Assembly: GCF_014651075.1 (NCBI RefSeq)
Contig: NZ_BMWE01000017.1
Span: forward strand, 86,617 to 150,616
DNA length: 64,000 nucleotides
Direction: 5' to 3'
DNA from: Streptomyces djakartensis
GTDB taxonomy: Bacteria > Actinomycetota > Actinomycetes > Streptomycetales > Streptomycetaceae
The stretch's first letter is position 1, and every line of letters begins with the position of its first letter. Under the pieces are notes generated by a model. It was not told where the DNA came from. It did not search any database and saw nothing but the letters and a program-made list of their open reading frames with translations. Below, piece by piece: positions 63,661 through 64,000 of the stretch. Both the position numbers and the translations under genes were made by a program.

Positions 63661-64000
63661 ATGAACGCAGACGGCCGTACCAGGCTCAACCAGACGCCCG
63701 AGTGGACGGCACTGGCCAAGCACCGCGAGGAACTGGGCGATGTCCACCTGCGCGAGCTGTTCGCCGCCGACTCCGGCCGCGGCACCGCGTACACCCTCCG
63801 GGTCGGCGACCTGTACGTCGACTACTCCAAGCACCTGGTCACCGACGACACGCTGCGGCTGCTGCGCGAACTCGCCGCCGCCACGGACGTGTTCGGGCTG
63901 CGGGACGCCATGTTCCGCGGTGAGCGGATCAACACCACCGAGAACCGCGCGGTGCTGCACACCGCGCTGCGGGCGCCCCGGGACGCGGTGATCGAGGTCG
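63661..64000 (+). CDS. pgi: Glucose-6-phosphate isomerase, N-terminal part (runs off the window)
   Basis: The first 113 residues of Pgi: NADGRTRLNQTPEWTALAKHREELGDVHLRELFAADSGRGTAYTLRVGDLYVDYSKHLVTDDTL, then MFRGERINTTENRAVLHTALRAPRDA. YVDYSKHLVTDDTL and GERINTTENRAVLHTALR are characteristic of the family. The frame stays open to the window end, so it is cut by the boundary rather than broken. The ATG at 63661 is preceded by 71 bp of gap after the MFS stop. The enzyme converts glucose-6-phosphate to fructose-6-phosphate. Confidence 0.9.
   Translation, partial: MNADGRTRLNQTPEWTALAKHREELGDVHLRELFAADSGRGTAYTLRVGDLYVDYSKHLVTDDTLRLLRELAAATDVFGLRDAMFRGERINTTENRAVLHTALRAPRDAVIEV

Overview
This is a high-GC chromosomal segment of a Streptomyces-type actinomycete. 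The evidence is the codon bias, the abundance of GTG starts, the sporulation regulator whiA, an RbpA-family RNA polymerase-binding protein, a WhiJ/DUF397/ATP-binding regulatory trio, a DUF574 methyltransferase, mycothiol-dependent enzymes and the order uvrC-rapZ-yvcK-whiA-(carboxypeptidase)-gap-pgk-tpiA-secG-rbpA-like-pgi. That order matches the Streptomyces core chromosome (uvrB to pgi, as I recall it from S. coelicolor). I see no rRNA, tRNA, CRISPR, prophage, intact insertion sequence or large biosynthetic cluster.

Layout. 1-5.1 kb: partial membrane protein, methyltransferase, DoxX-like protein, S4 RNA-binding protein, an ArsR-MFS pair with a probable leaderless promoter, and a family-5 uracil-DNA glycosylase. 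5.1-8.1 kb: a GntR regulator divergent from an NCS1 permease and a hydantoin/Asp-Glu racemase-like enzyme; the intergenic promoter is overlapped by a perfect 18-bp palindrome. 8.2-15.3 kb: expansin-like wall protein, FUSC membrane protein, a 60-aa protein, an ABC exporter with a 35-bp tandem repeat array upstream, a 143-aa protein and an RsbW-like ATPase. 15.6-17.6 kb: XRE/DUF5753, DUF397 and DUF574 genes. 17.8-31.7 kb: mixed metabolic and regulatory genes (MocR, AhpD-like, gltD without gltB, DUF1772, DUF2293, a kinase-like protein without a P-loop, CBS, CorA, psuG-psuK, VOC, ogt, secreted phosphodiesterase, MHYT protein).

31.8-45.9 kb: uvrB, a Ter stress cassette (terD, a TerD fusion, terC), an MHS transporter, LD-carboxypeptidase, aroQ, an MBL hydrolase, a mycothiol-type enzyme and uvrA. 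terC is preceded by a strong candidate yybP-ykoY manganese riboswitch; its P1 3' strand is exactly complementary over 10 nt to the terC ribosome binding site, so a translational on-switch can be read directly from the sequence.

45.9-64 kb: LacI-PfkB operon with a long palindromic operator, a helix-turn-helix orphan, the translationally coupled uvrC-rapZ-yvcK-whiA run, a secreted M14 carboxypeptidase, the glycolytic genes gap, pgk and tpiA punctuated by terminators, secG, an RbpA paralogue, an MFS exporter and the start of pgi.

The main functional themes are nucleotide excision repair (uvrA, uvrB and uvrC all present but dispersed), sporulation and cell-wall control, lower glycolysis, and metal/tellurite stress. 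Start sites were chosen by ribosome-binding-site spacing and family alignment from memory; no database search was possible.
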